From: Candidatus Fermentithermobacillaceae bacterium
Lineage (GTDB): Bacteria > Bacillota > Sulfobacillia > Fermentithermobacillales > DUSS01
Length of the DNA: 42,464 nucleotides
Assembly: GCA_020725645.1 (NCBI GenBank)
Contig: DYEQ01000091.1
Span: 1 to 42,464, forward strand
Direction of reading: 5' to 3'
Part shown: one piece after another, positions 29,887 to 39,061 of the stretch
How the letters are laid out: the number at the start of each line of letters is the position of its first letter
Position numbering within the stretch: position 1 is the stretch's first letter
Notes under the pieces: generated by a model
The model's database searches: none
Told to the model about the DNA's origin: nothing
What the model saw: the letters and a program-made list of their open reading frames with translations, nothing else
Position numbers and translations under genes: made by a program

Positions 29887-30369
29887 CTACCCGAGAGGCG
29901 GCTCGTCTCCCGGTTGTTCTTCATTGCCCTCTCCCTCGTCGGGCAAGCCGGGCTTTATTACTTCCTCCTCAATGGGGCGACGCGACCTAGGCACCACGTC
30001 AGCTTCTTCTTGGCACCGGATGCAAAGGTTGGTCGTGGGAACCGCCCGGAGTCTTTCCTCGGGAATCTCCCGGCTGCAGTGCTCGCAAATCCCGTAGGTT
30101 CCTTCTTCAATCCTGCGAAGAGCTCTGTCGATCTTAGCTTTGTCCGTCTCCAAAGCATCCTTAAGGCCGAGATCCCGCTCCCGCGCGAAAGTTTCGGTGC
30201 CGATATCGGCCGGATGCTGGTCGTACAAGGAATCCTCGCCTAGGAAGTCTTTCTGAGCGTTTCGGAGGGATCCGTCGGCGATGTTGCGAAAGGCCCTCTC
30301 TACCTTGGCTTTTTCGTCCAAAAGAATCCGCCGGAATTCCTCGAACTTCTGATCGTCCGTCGAACGCAT
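29887..30369 (-). CDS. TraR/DksA-type zinc-finger protein (YteA-like)
   Basis: A 160-residue protein with a helical coiled-coil N-terminal half, an FARERD-containing segment characteristic of the YteA group, and a C4 zinc finger: YGICEHCSREIPEERL..VPTTNLCIRCQ (Cys95, Cys98, Cys116, Cys119). DksA relatives modulate RNA polymerase through the secondary channel; the Gram-positive members are less understood. The C-terminal 40 residues are acidic and Pro-rich. The ATG at 30369 is preceded by GGGGGAAGGG. In many Bacillota this gene sits between ileS and lspA, but here five genes separate it from ileS. Confidence 0.88.
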   Translation of the reverse strand: MRSTDDQKFEEFRRILLDEKAKVERAFRNIADGSLRNAQKDFLGEDSLYDQHPADIGTETFARERDLGLKDALETDKAKIDRALRRIEEGTYGICEHCSREIPEERLRAVPTTNLCIRCQEEADVVPRSRRPIEEEVIKPGLPDEGEGNEEQPGDEPPLG

Positions 30370-30512
30370 CGCTACCCTTCCCCCTTCCGCGAAACGTGTC
30401 TCAATTCTATGATTCCCCGGGGCGCAAACTATGGGCTGTAAACAGCGGGGTAACTAAGAGGGTATGGATGCAGTCCGGGTCCGAGGGCCAGAGGATGCAA
30501 GCGATGGGTCTT

Positions 30513-30540
30513 AAAAGGGCGTGATGACCGGCCCTCTTCA
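30513..30540 (-). terminator. probable terminator overlapping the DUF5665 stop codon
   Basis: On the minus strand AAGAGGGC-N10-GCCCTTTT forms an 8-bp stem (one G-U pair) that includes the 3' T-run and begins directly after the TGA of the DUF5665 gene. Confidence 0.5.
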
Positions 30541-30912
30541 GGGCCTGTGCCTCAGATACTGCTGAACTATGTAGACGAGTTCGCCCAGAAACTGGCCGAT
30601 AACCGGAAGGTTGAGAAGAAAGCTCCTCGTTAAAATGTAGATGACGAGAGCTCCCAAGACCGTGAAGCCTACGGCGAGCCCTACCCCTCTAGCCAGCCCG
30701 CCCAAAAGGTTCAAGTACACCAGCCGCCCGGGCTTATTCATTAGGTCTACGTATTCGGCGATCTTTGAGCGTTCGAGATACGATGCGATCCACGCGAGCT
30801 TATCTTCCAACCCTCGCGCTTTCGCGTCTTCCTCGTCTGGGCAGGGCCCAAGCTCCTGGCCCCCGGCACAGACGTCATCCGCCTTGACCTCGTCCTCGTT
30901 TCCCTTGCTCAT
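30538..30912 (-). CDS. DUF5665-like membrane protein
   Basis: A 124-residue protein. The first 40 residues are acidic with two Cys (DDVCAGG...GPCPDEEDAK). A conserved-looking core follows: IASYLERSKIAEYVDLMNKPGRLVYLNLLGGLARGVGLAVGFTVLGALVIYILTRSFLLNLPVIGQFLGELVYIVQQYL, which has one clear membrane segment and a second hydrophobic hairpin. This pattern (N..GG.ARG.G...G.T.L.A...Y.L..L..LP.IG.F) fits DUF5665, a family of unknown function in Bacillota. The start at 30912 opens toward the divergent hisC. No further function can be inferred. Confidence 0.75.
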   Translation of the reverse strand: MSKGNEDEVKADDVCAGGQELGPCPDEEDAKARGLEDKLAWIASYLERSKIAEYVDLMNKPGRLVYLNLLGGLARGVGLAVGFTVLGALVIYILTRSFLLNLPVIGQFLGELVYIVQQYLRHRP

Positions 30913-31111
30913 CTCTCAACCGTCCCCTTTAATATCTTTCTTCATTGCGGACCCGGAGATAACCCCAAACGAGGCAGGTATGGCCTCCTCCGAGGGAGAA
31001 TCCACCCAAAGAGGAGAAGTCCTCCGCAAGACGACCGAACTCCCGGTTCCTTCCGGGGCAAGGAGCTTGCTATCTACCACGGGCCGAGCGCCCGGACTTC
31101 AGGAGGTTATT

Positions 31112-32209
31112 ATGCTGAGCTATGATAAACTGGTTCGCCCCGAAGTATTCCGCCTTTCACCGTACATTCCCGGAAAGCCAGCAGATGAAGTGAAAAGAGA
31201 ACTCGGCCTAGAACGGGTGATTAAACTGGCTTCCAACGAAAATCCGTTGGGACCCTCACCCAAAGCCATCGATCGCATAAGAGAAATGGCCGCTCAAGCC
31301 CATATCTACCCTGACGCCTCCGCTTGGGCGCTGAAGAAGGCGCTGGCTTCGAGATACGGGCTCCCGGAGAGCCAGATCATTCTGGGCAATGGGTCCGACG
31401 AGATCCTCATCCTTTTGGGTCAGACCTTCATATCTCCAGGCGACGAGGCGGTAATGCCGGCGCCTTCTTTCCCGGTCTACCGGACATCGGTGCTTCTGGC
31501 GGGGGGCACCCCGGTAGAGGTACCGTTGAAGGACGGTTTTCTCGACTTGCCGGCGATGGCCGAGAAGATCAGCGAGAAGACGAAGATGGTCTTCATCTGC
31601 AATCCCAACAACCCCACGGGTGCGATGGTTTCCCGTGCCGAAGTGGACGAATTCATGAAGAAGATCCCCGAGGACGTTCTCGTTGTATCCGACGAGGCTT
31701 ATTACGAATACGTCCTCGACCCGGATTACGGGGATCTCCTTCCCTATCTCAAGCAGGGATTTCCCGTCATAGTCTTACATACCTTTTCGAAGATTTACGG
31801 GCTGGCGGGACTCCGCGTCGGTTACGGGCTCGTGCCCGAGGATGTGCAGGCATTCTTCAATCGCGTAAGACTCTCCTTTAACGTTAATGCCATAGGACAG
31901 GCAGCTGCCCTGGCCGCCTTCGGGGATCATGAGCACGTCGAGCGCTCGCGGAGAGTCAACGAAGAAGGAAAAGCTTATCTTCAGACCGAGTTACGGAAGA
32001 TGGACTTGAAAGTCTACCGGACCTGGGGGAATTTCATCATGGTGGACACTGGCCGGGACTGTCAGGCTGTTTTTCAAAAGCTCCTCCGGGAAGGCATCAT
32101 AGTGAGGCCCACTTCCGCATGGGGTCTCATGACGTGCCTGCGGATTACCATCGGTTCTCCGGCTGAGAACGAGATTCTCGTAAGAGCTCTTCGGAATGTA
32201 TTAACCTAG
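31112..32209 (+). CDS. hisC: histidinol-phosphate aminotransferase
   Basis: A fold-type I PLP aminotransferase catalysing a late step of histidine synthesis. Visible: SPYIPGKPADEVKRELGLERVIKLASNENPLGPS, the cofactor Asn in CNPNNPTG (163-170), SDEAYYEY, and the PLP lysine in TFSKIYGLAGLRVGYG (Lys227). The ATG at 31112 has AGGAGG five to six bases upstream; the open frame extends further upstream, antisense to the DUF5665 gene, but that part is not coding. Length 365 residues is normal. No other his gene is in the window, so it is an isolated copy; some such enzymes also use phenylalanine or tyrosine. A strong terminator follows. Confidence 0.9.
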   Translation: MLSYDKLVRPEVFRLSPYIPGKPADEVKRELGLERVIKLASNENPLGPSPKAIDRIREMAAQAHIYPDASAWALKKALASRYGLPESQIILGNGSDEILILLGQTFISPGDEAVMPAPSFPVYRTSVLLAGGTPVEVPLKDGFLDLPAMAEKISEKTKMVFICNPNNPTGAMVSRAEVDEFMKKIPEDVLVVSDEAYYEYVLDPDYGDLLPYLKQGFPVIVLHTFSKIYGLAGLRVGYGLVPEDVQAFFNRVRLSFNVNAIGQAAALAAFGDHEHVERSRRVNEEGKAYLQTELRKMDLKVYRTWGNFIMVDTGRDCQAVFQKLLREGIIVRPTSAWGLMTCLRITIGSPAENEILVRALRNVLT

Positions 32210-32302
32210 CTTTCCCGGTCGAACTTGCCCGAGGAGATCGATTCCGGTTGACTCCGTTCTCACCCCGCTCCGGATCAGATTTACGGTCCCGGCAGAATGT
32301 TT

Positions 32303-32332
32303 CGACGGGCCCCGGAGGGCCCGTCGTCTTCG
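32303..32332 (+). terminator. terminator after hisC
   Basis: CGACGGGCCC (32303-32312), loop CGGA, GGGCCCGTCG (32317-32326): a perfect 10-bp stem followed by TCTTCGCTGGTTCT. It lies between the convergent hisC and ATPase genes. Confidence 0.75.
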
Positions 32333-32345
32333 CTGGTTCTCCTCA

Positions 32346-33467
32346 TCATTCGCGGATGGTTCCGTTTTCTTTGGCGTACTCCAGGATCCTTTCGACGATC
32401 TGCCGGCGGAGGCGATTGATGCCCTCGAAATCCACATTGGGCGTGTAAAACCTCTCGAGGGCATCGTGATGGACCTTGGCCTGCTGGATATAATGAATCG
32501 CAGTGCTGAAGAGATTCGAGAACGCTTCCGAAGCTCTGGCCACGGATGCGTAGTGCTTTTCGACGACTTCCATGTCGAGACACTGATTCATGTCGACGAT
32601 GGTGTCATCGGACCGCGGGCTGAACGTGTGCGGCTCTATCGATTTGGTCAGCGCCAAGCTCAAACCGGGTATGAGGACATGCTCGACCTTCTCGGGGTTA
32701 AGAGGACAATGGTAAAGCTCGACGTATAATCCCCTCTCCACGGCCGCCCTGGATACCTTTTCGAGAAGGTATGACTTTCCGGTACCAGGGTCTCCTTCGA
32801 TTACGTAGCGCCTCGAGCAGTTCCCGACTATTGTATCGAGGTAGTTTACCATCCCGTCAGGCGTGATTGCACTGGCGAAAAGGTGACGCACGCGTCCGGC
32901 TTTCCGCGCCACAGGGAGCCCTGAGAAATTCTCCTCGATCACTTGTTCCGCGAGTAGATTCGCCTTGCCGAAATCCATAGCTTCACTATTGACCGACTCC
33001 CAGTCCTCATATACCACCTGGGCCGCTTTGAGATATCGATAAGCTCTTGCGAACAAGAGCTCCAGGTCCTTTTGCAGGGCAAGGATTTCCTGTTTGTGAG
33101 CTCTAACCGACTGTTCATCCCAGAACTGGCCCAGCCAGACTATCTCATCGACCGCCCCCGGCGCCCTGGGATCCATGACGTGGGGCCAGGTTCCGTCCAC
33201 TATTCCGATGCCGAGCTGGGGAAATACCACTCCGTCGATGGAATCGTTGTCGGAAGAGCAGTGGTGGATTTCGGTATCGTAGCCCAACGCAAAAAGGTCC
33301 TGGGCTATGTTCTGCATGAACGTCGACTTCCCAACCCCCGGCCCACCCTTGATCACGAAAACCCGCGTGGCGTCGGGCGGAAGTATCTCGTGGTAAAAAG
33401 AGTAGAATCCCTGAGGGGTGTTGTTGCCGGGAAACACTCGTTTGATGCAGGATTTGACGGCTGACAC
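32346..33467 (-). CDS. conserved protein with two P-loop NTPase domains (PRK06851-like)
   Basis: The protein is a tandem duplication of a P-loop domain: first Walker A KGGPGVGKST (40-49), second EGDPGTGKSY (224-233). After each P-loop there is a matching arrangement (EIHHCSSDNDSIDGVVFPQLGIGIVDGTWPH and ELYHCPLNPEKVEHVLIPGLSLALTKSIEPH), which shows an internal repeat. This fits a family of uncharacterised Bacillota ATPases (PRK06851). GTG at 33467 is preferred because GGGGGAGG lies just upstream; an ATG at 33503 is in frame but has no ribosome site. It is divergent from the DUF1461 gene. Substrate and role are unknown; the HCSSD-type segment may form a nucleotide or metal site. Confidence 0.75.
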   Translation of the reverse strand: MSAVKSCIKRVFPGNNTPQGFYSFYHEILPPDATRVFVIKGGPGVGKSTFMQNIAQDLFALGYDTEIHHCSSDNDSIDGVVFPQLGIGIVDGTWPHVMDPRAPGAVDEIVWLGQFWDEQSVRAHKQEILALQKDLELLFARAYRYLKAAQVVYEDWESVNSEAMDFGKANLLAEQVIEENFSGLPVARKAGRVRHLFASAITPDGMVNYLDTIVGNCSRRYVIEGDPGTGKSYLLEKVSRAAVERGLYVELYHCPLNPEKVEHVLIPGLSLALTKSIEPHTFSPRSDDTIVDMNQCLDMEVVEKHYASVARASEAFSNLFSTAIHYIQQAKVHHDALERFYTPNVDFEGINRLRRQIVERILEYAKENGTIRE

Positions 33468-33614
33468 TTTTCCTCCCCCATTTCCTCCTTGGTATCGCGC
33501 CATTGTATGCCCGGCAAAATACCCGAGTGCGGGGAACAGTCGTCCGAGCAGAACCGAAAACCAACAGGTATTCGAGGGTTTCCCGGAGAACTCCCGGGAA
33601 GGTGATCGTTGGTG

Positions 33615-34406
33615 ATGGTGGGACGGGAAAAGAGACTAATCGGGATCGGGCTGGTGACCGCCGGTACCGCCCTCGTGGTAAGCTTCGTCGCCCTGGTGTT
33701 CCTTCTGGCGGTTCAGGGGGTCGCCCTTAACATCGATTTGTGGCAAAGACAGTGGGAACGCTTGGGAGTCCATTACGAAACCCGCATGAGCCAGGAGGAT
33801 CTCGCCCGGGCAGGACGCGCCCTCATTTCCTATCTCAAAGGGGATATTCGGTCACCCCAGATGACAGTCGTGATCGATGGTCGCGAAAGAGCCCTTTACG
33901 GCTCGAGAGAGATCCAGCACCTGGCCGACGTCAAAGAGCTTTACCGGAAGGGAATATTCCTCAGAAATGTGCTTTACGTGATCGTCCCTAGCTTAGCTGG
34001 CCTCGCATTTGCTCTATGGCGCACGATGACGTTTTTGACGGTTCTAGACTCGTTTATGGGCTTTGTCCGTTTCTATCTCGCCCGCATTGCGCTGATCGCG
34101 GGCGTCGGCGTCCTCGCTCTCGCGCTTTTTCTGGCCGTTCCGGCCGTTGTGGATTTTTCAAACTGGTGGACGGGTTTTCACAGGATATCTTTCTCCAACG
34201 AGCTGTGGCTTTTGGACCCATCGACGGAATGGCTCATCAAGATGTTTCCGCTGGAGTTTTTCTTCGCGATCGTGGCGAGCCTTTGGCGACGAGCGGTCTT
34301 GGGAGGGTTGCTCCTAACCCTCACAGGTAGTCTCGGTACGGGTGCTCTCGGGAGAAGAGTCATCAGTCTTTGGAGTAAGCTACTTCGCCGCCGACCACGG
34401 TCATAA
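33615..34406 (+). CDS. DUF1461/TIGR01906 integral membrane protein
   Basis: About 263 residues with a membrane segment near the N-terminus (GLVTAGTALVVSFVALVFLLAV), a soluble loop of about 80 residues containing YGSREIQHLADVKELYRKG, then three more hydrophobic segments. The block NWWTGFHRISFSNELWLLDPSTEWLIKMFPLEFFF is the family signature (FH.I.F.N..W.LDP....LI.MFP). The family is of unknown function, although some related DUF1461 proteins act in lipoprotein N-acylation (Lit-like), so a lipid or lipoprotein role is possible. The ATG at 33615 has AAGGTGA nine bases upstream; a hairpin (TTCCCGG/CCGGGAA, 33580-33600) abuts that site. Its 3' end overlaps the convergent amidohydrolase gene by 44 bases. 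Confidence 0.8.
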   Translation: MVGREKRLIGIGLVTAGTALVVSFVALVFLLAVQGVALNIDLWQRQWERLGVHYETRMSQEDLARAGRALISYLKGDIRSPQMTVVIDGRERALYGSREIQHLADVKELYRKGIFLRNVLYVIVPSLAGLAFALWRTMTFLTVLDSFMGFVRFYLARIALIAGVGVLALALFLAVPAVVDFSNWWTGFHRISFSNELWLLDPSTEWLIKMFPLEFFFAIVASLWRRAVLGGLLLTLTGSLGTGALGRRVISLWSKLLRRRPRS

Positions 34407-35982
34407 CCACCTCGATGTCTTTGATATCGTCCTCGGCCACCGCCAGCGGGTCTTGGTTCAGTACCGTCAAATCGCAGAACTTGCCCGGTTCGATTACACC
34501 CGCCAAGTCTTCCTGGAACTCGGCGAAAGCTGCGCCGCTCGTGAACAACTTTATCGCCTCTTCCACAGTGAGCTTTTCTTCCGGGTACCACCCCTCTTCC
34601 GGTTCGCCGGCCTCATTTTTCCTGGTAACAGCGGCGTAAATCCCCAGGAGTGGTGCAATGGGCTCCACCGGACAATCGGACCCGCCGGCCAGAGGGATTC
34701 CCGCTCTGAGGAGGGTCTTCCAGGCGTACGCATATCTCATCCGCGCTTTCCCCAACCTGGACTCAGCCCACTTCATGTCGGTGTCGATGAAACGGGGCTG
34801 TATGTCAGCGACGATCCGATTGCGACGCATTTCCCGTATGAGCTCGGGGGATACGACCTGGGCGTGAACTATGCGGTGCCTCCTCCACGGCGAGGGAATA
34901 CGCGCCTGAGCGTTCGCGATGGCGCCCAGAGCGATTCTCAGTGCCCTGTCTCCGATGGCGTGGATAGCTACCTGCATTCCTGCGGCGTGAGCTTTATACA
35001 CCTGTTCGGATAGTTCTTCTTGGGAAGCGGTGATCATTCCGGCATTACCCGGATCATCCTCATAACTAGACTCCAAAGCAGCGGTTCTCGCTCCCAGCGA
35101 ACCGTCGGCGAAAAGTTTCACCGCCCCGACCTTAAAGAATTCGTTTCCACAATTCGTCCGGAGAGGCGTCTCCAAGAGTTCGGGGAAAAAGTCCCATGGG
35201 ACATCCCAGTAGATCCTGAGGGGGATACCCGACGATTGCTTTACATCTCTATAGAGGCCTATCGTTCCCTGGAACCCTGCCTGCCCGTCATTAGTGCTTA
35301 CAGAAGTGAGCCCCGCTTCGAGAGCTCTCCTCATCCCGGCCTTTAAGGCCCCCTTAAGGGTCTCGGGGCCGGGCTTCGGGACATGCCGGAACAGGAGAGA
35401 CTGTGCCGCTTCCCGCAAGATGCCCGTGGGTTGACCCGACTCATCCCGGTCGATCGCCCCGTCCGGGGGGTCTGGGGTATTCTCGGTGATCTCAGCTATC
35501 TCGAGGGCTCTTGAGGAGGCCACTCCCACGTGTCCACAAGCTCTTATCAAGTAGACCGGCCTTCCCGGGGCAGATTCATCGAGATCGAACCGGGAAGGAT
35601 AGCGTCCCTCGCGGAAAAGGTCCTGGTCCCATCCTCTCCCGATGATCCATTCACCCGGCGCTACCCCAAGGGAAGCTTCCGCGACCCTAGCTTTGAGATC
35701 CTCGATGGATTCTACGCCGTGAAGCGAAAGGTTGGCGAGACCCAGTCCGAAGCTGAGAAGGTGTAAATGGCTGTCGCGAAAACCCGGAAGGGCGACGTGC
35801 CCTTGGAGGTCTACCTCATCAAATCTTACCCCCGGAGGGAAAGCATCGATGCACTCCTTCCTGTCGCCGACCCGGATGATCCTCCCACCGTACGAGGCCA
35901 CTGACTCCGCCGTAGGTTTCGATGGAGAAAGGGTAAGGAATTTGCCGTTACAATAGAGCACCGCTCGCCTCATCCACGACAC
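34363..35982 (-). CDS. YtcJ-like metal-dependent amidohydrolase (Amidohydro_3)
   Basis: A TIM-barrel hydrolase of 539 residues. The N-terminal metal motif is DSHLHL (Asp70, His72, His74). Lys289 in VKLFADGSLG is the expected carbamylated lysine, His341 is in HAIGDRA, His373 in RIVHAQ, and the catalytic Asp436 in GGSDCPVEP. A small beta-sandwich at both ends completes the fold (GVIEPGKFCDLTVLNQDP near the C-terminus). YtcJ/NfdA relatives hydrolyse N-substituted formamides or cyclic amides; the substrate here is unknown. GTG at 35982 has AAGGAA upstream; an ATG at 35973 is an alternative. It lies directly downstream of ileS on the same strand (90-base gap). Confidence 0.88.
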   Translation of the reverse strand: MSWMRRAVLYCNGKFLTLSPSKPTAESVASYGGRIIRVGDRKECIDAFPPGVRFDEVDLQGHVALPGFRDSHLHLLSFGLGLANLSLHGVESIEDLKARVAEASLGVAPGEWIIGRGWDQDLFREGRYPSRFDLDESAPGRPVYLIRACGHVGVASSRALEIAEITENTPDPPDGAIDRDESGQPTGILREAAQSLLFRHVPKPGPETLKGALKAGMRRALEAGLTSVSTNDGQAGFQGTIGLYRDVKQSSGIPLRIYWDVPWDFFPELLETPLRTNCGNEFFKVGAVKLFADGSLGARTAALESSYEDDPGNAGMITASQEELSEQVYKAHAAGMQVAIHAIGDRALRIALGAIANAQARIPSPWRRHRIVHAQVVSPELIREMRRNRIVADIQPRFIDTDMKWAESRLGKARMRYAYAWKTLLRAGIPLAGGSDCPVEPIAPLLGIYAAVTRKNEAGEPEEGWYPEEKLTVEEAIKLFTSGAAFAEFQEDLAGVIEPGKFCDLTVLNQDPLAVAEDDIKDIEVVMTVVGGEVAYSKD

Positions 35983-36072
35983 CCCCGTTTCCTTCTCGCT
36001 CTCGCTCTCGCCACAAAAGACTCCTAGACCCCGTCTGCCCGAAACCGGGGGATTGCGGCCAGGTTGCTTCGG

Positions 36073-38946
36073 TCAGCTACGTAGTTCCTCGAGAGTCCTG
36101 TAGCACCTCGGGCACAGTCTCGCGCCGTCGTCCTTTCGCGCATGGACCGAGTAAGCCCAGCACCTGGCGCACTTCTCTCCTTGAGCGCGGAACACCGATA
36201 CCTTCACACCGGTACCCTCCATATCGACTAGATGAAGATCCTTTCCTTCTCCCCGAGCTTGAAGGCGCGTTTCTACCAGTGCCGAAGATACGCTGGATTC
36301 AGCGGGCTCCCCGACTGCGGGGCCGGGCGCAACCCGCACCGCTGAAACGATGAAGAATTCTGGTAAAAGCTTTACCGAGTCCCTGAGAAGGTTCCAGATA
36401 TTCTTATCGAGGGCTTGCAGCACAACCTCGGTTTCGAGGGAAGCGCCCACGAGTTTCCTTTCCCTGGCCATTTCGAGAGCTTTCGTAACCACCGAGCGTA
36501 CTTTCAGGAGTCGATCCCATTTTTCCATGAGCGCGGGATCGTCGAAAGCCTCGTCCGGCTCGGGCCACCGGGTAAGATGTACGCTCCACGGGTCTCCTTC
36601 CGCCTTGGGGAAGTGCTGCCATGCTTCATCAGCTGTGTGCACTAAAACGGGGGCAACGAGACCTAAGAGCGCCTTGCCGATCTTCCAGAGAGCTGCCTGA
36701 GCGGCGCGTCTGCCCGAGTCGTCCGGTTTTTCGCAGTACAGACGATCTTTTATGATGTCCAGGTACAGCGAAGACATGGTGATAACGCAGAAGTTGTGGA
36801 TCTCATGATAAAGGAGATGGTACTGGTAGGCCTCGTAGTGCCGGGATACCTTGCGAATGAGTTCGTTCAACTCCCCCAGAGCCCAGCGGTCGATCTCGCG
36901 GTAGCGGACTTCGCCTGAAAGATGGAGAGCCGGATCGAAATCCCGCAGGTTGCCCAGGATGAATCTGATGGTGTTCCGGATCTTTCGGTAGACTTCCGCC
37001 ATTTGGTCGATGATGAGTTCGGATACCCTCACGTCCCCGGTGAAATCGGACGAGGCGGCCCACAACCTCAGGATATCGGCGCCGTACTTTTTCATAACCT
37101 CTTCCGGCTCTATGACGTTACCCAAGGACTTGGACATCTTCCGTCCTTCTCCGTCCACCACGAAACCGTGGGTGAGGACGGCCCTGTACGGGGCGGCACC
37201 CCTTATCGCCATCCCGGTGATAAGCGAGGACTGGAACCAACCGCGATGCTGGTCGGAACCTTCGAGGTATAAATCGGCCGGCCAGGCCAGCTCTTCTCTC
37301 GAGTCGAGGACGGCGTAGTGGGAAGAGCCGGAATCGAACCAAACATCCATGGTATCCGTTTCTTTGCGGAACCTCCGACCACCGCACGACTTGCATGAAA
37401 CTTCCGAGGGCAAAACCTCTTCAGCACTCCGGGCGTACCACGCGTCCGAGCCTTCCCTCTCGAACAACTCCGCTACCCTGCTTATTGTCTCTTCGTTGAC
37501 TAACGGTTCCCCGCATTCCTCGCAGTAAAAAACGGGGAGCGGCACGCCCCATACGCGCTGCCTGGAGATACACCAGTCCGGGCGTTCTCTAACGGTTCCC
37601 GATATCCTCTCCCGGGTAGCTTCGGGGATCCAGCGCACGCCCCCGATCTCCCGGAGCATCTCTTCCTTTATTCCGGAGATGGACGCGAACCACTGGGTGG
37701 TAGCCCGGTAAATGATCTCGCCCTTGCATCTCCAGCAGTGGGGATAAGAGTGTACTACGCGACCCCGTCCCCACAATCTGCCCCTCGCCTCGAGCTCGGC
37801 AAGGATGCGCTCTTCTGCTTCGTCGTATCTTAAGCCCGCGAACTTCCCGGCTTCGGTGGTGAAGAACCCCCTTTCATCGATGGGCATGACAACCGGCAGA
37901 CCGTAAGGCTTTGCCGCTTCGAAGTCCTCTTCGCCGTGACCCGGCGCGGTGTGAACCAGGCCCGTACCCTCATCCATGCTGACGTGTTTTCCCACGATGG
38001 CGAGGGATGTCCTGCCGTCGAAGAGCGGATGAGCCAAGACCACTCCTTCGAGGTCGGACCCTTTCCAGCGCTCGGGGAGAACCTCCCCTTTCAGGTTCAG
38101 CGATTCGAGGACAGCTTTTAACCTCTTTTCGGCGGCGAGGAATATCCCGCGTTGAGTTTGGACTGCTCTATATATCTCCTCTGGGTGAAGGGACACCGCG
38201 ACGTTGGCCGGCAGAGTCCAGGGCGTGGTCGTCCACGCGAGGAATTCGATGCGCGATGGAATCCTGCCCTTGGCGTCCGCTGCCGGAAAAGACACGAAAA
38301 TCGAAGGCGACGTCGTATCCGCGTACTCTACCTCCGCCTCGGCCAAAGCCGTCTCACAATTCGGGCACCAGAAGACGGGTTTTAAGCCTCTGTACAGGTA
38401 TCCTTTCTTCATCATTTCCCCGAATACCCGGATCTGTCGTGCTTCGTACTCCGGAGTGAGCGTGAGATAGGGGTTTTCCCAATCTCCGTATACTCCCAGG
38501 CGTTTAAATTGATCCCTTTGAAGGTCGACGTAGCGTAGAGCGAATTCCTTGCACCTTTTCCTGAGTTCAACCGGATCTATCTCGTGCCTTTTCAACCCCG
38601 TAGTCGTCAGCACCCGCAATTCGATGGGTAAACCGTGACAATCCCATCCCGGAACGTATGGAGCGTCGTGCCCAGTCATCGTTTGGAATTTCACGGTGAT
38701 ATCTTTAAGGGTTTTGTTCAAGGCCTGTCCCAGGTGGATAGGGGCGTTGGCGTAAGGGGGCCCGTCGTGCAAAATGAACTTGGGGGCACCCGCCCTTGCC
38801 CGCCGGATTTCTCCGTAAAGATCTTTATCCTCCCACAGGGCCTCGATCTCCGGTTCCCGAGCGGGTAAATTAGCTTTCATCGGGAAATCGGTCTTGGGAA
38901 GGTTAAGTGTTTCCGAGAAGCTCTTCGTGGTTTTAGACTCTGCCAA
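36073..38946 (-). CDS. ileS: isoleucyl-tRNA synthetase
   Basis: A class I synthetase with a CP1 editing domain. HIGH-type motif HLGQ at about 71-74 (PPYANAPIHLGQALNKT), editing region motif TTPWTLPANVAVS, KMSKS-type loop GRKMSKSLGN, and a C-terminal zinc site CARCWAYS...CPRCYRTLEEL. This is the bacterial type with C-terminal zinc. The start is a TTG at 38946: GGGTGAT lies five bases upstream and the protein then begins with the family's SETLNLPKTDFPMKANLP. The open frame extends to 38985 but the extra residues are not conserved. Length 957 residues is normal. No T-box leader was found in the short upstream gap. Confidence 0.95.
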   Translation of the reverse strand: MAESKTTKSFSETLNLPKTDFPMKANLPAREPEIEALWEDKDLYGEIRRARAGAPKFILHDGPPYANAPIHLGQALNKTLKDITVKFQTMTGHDAPYVPGWDCHGLPIELRVLTTTGLKRHEIDPVELRKRCKEFALRYVDLQRDQFKRLGVYGDWENPYLTLTPEYEARQIRVFGEMMKKGYLYRGLKPVFWCPNCETALAEAEVEYADTTSPSIFVSFPAADAKGRIPSRIEFLAWTTTPWTLPANVAVSLHPEEIYRAVQTQRGIFLAAEKRLKAVLESLNLKGEVLPERWKGSDLEGVVLAHPLFDGRTSLAIVGKHVSMDEGTGLVHTAPGHGEEDFEAAKPYGLPVVMPIDERGFFTTEAGKFAGLRYDEAEERILAELEARGRLWGRGRVVHSYPHCWRCKGEIIYRATTQWFASISGIKEEMLREIGGVRWIPEATRERISGTVRERPDWCISRQRVWGVPLPVFYCEECGEPLVNEETISRVAELFEREGSDAWYARSAEEVLPSEVSCKSCGGRRFRKETDTMDVWFDSGSSHYAVLDSREELAWPADLYLEGSDQHRGWFQSSLITGMAIRGAAPYRAVLTHGFVVDGEGRKMSKSLGNVIEPEEVMKKYGADILRLWAASSDFTGDVRVSELIIDQMAEVYRKIRNTIRFILGNLRDFDPALHLSGEVRYREIDRWALGELNELIRKVSRHYEAYQYHLLYHEIHNFCVITMSSLYLDIIKDRLYCEKPDDSGRRAAQAALWKIGKALLGLVAPVLVHTADEAWQHFPKAEGDPWSVHLTRWPEPDEAFDDPALMEKWDRLLKVRSVVTKALEMARERKLVGASLETEVVLQALDKNIWNLLRDSVKLLPEFFIVSAVRVAPGPAVGEPAESSVSSALVETRLQARGEGKDLHLVDMEGTGVKVSVFRAQGEKCARCWAYSVHARKDDGARLCPRCYRTLEELRS

Positions 38947-39006
38947 GTTTATCACCCATCTGTTCGTCAGCTTTCGGCGGTACAAAGTATCGCCGGGATT
39001 TTCGAT

Positions 39007-39035
39007 ATTCTATCACCCTTCAATTCATAAGGAAA
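39007..39035 (-). promoter_or_regulatory. candidate sigma-A promoter for ileS
   Basis: On the minus strand TAGAAT (complement of 39007-39012, five of six against TATAAT) follows TTTCCT (complement of 39030-39035, weak -35) with a 17-base spacer. It would give a leader of about 55 bases. Confidence 0.35.
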
Positions 39036-39061
39036 ATCCACGAGCAGAAACACGGGGACAC

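Noticed and set aside
30913-31111. riboswitch or T-box before hisC
   Set aside because: Only short G+C-rich stems (such as CCCGG/CCGGG) are seen, with no T-box core and no terminator before the start.
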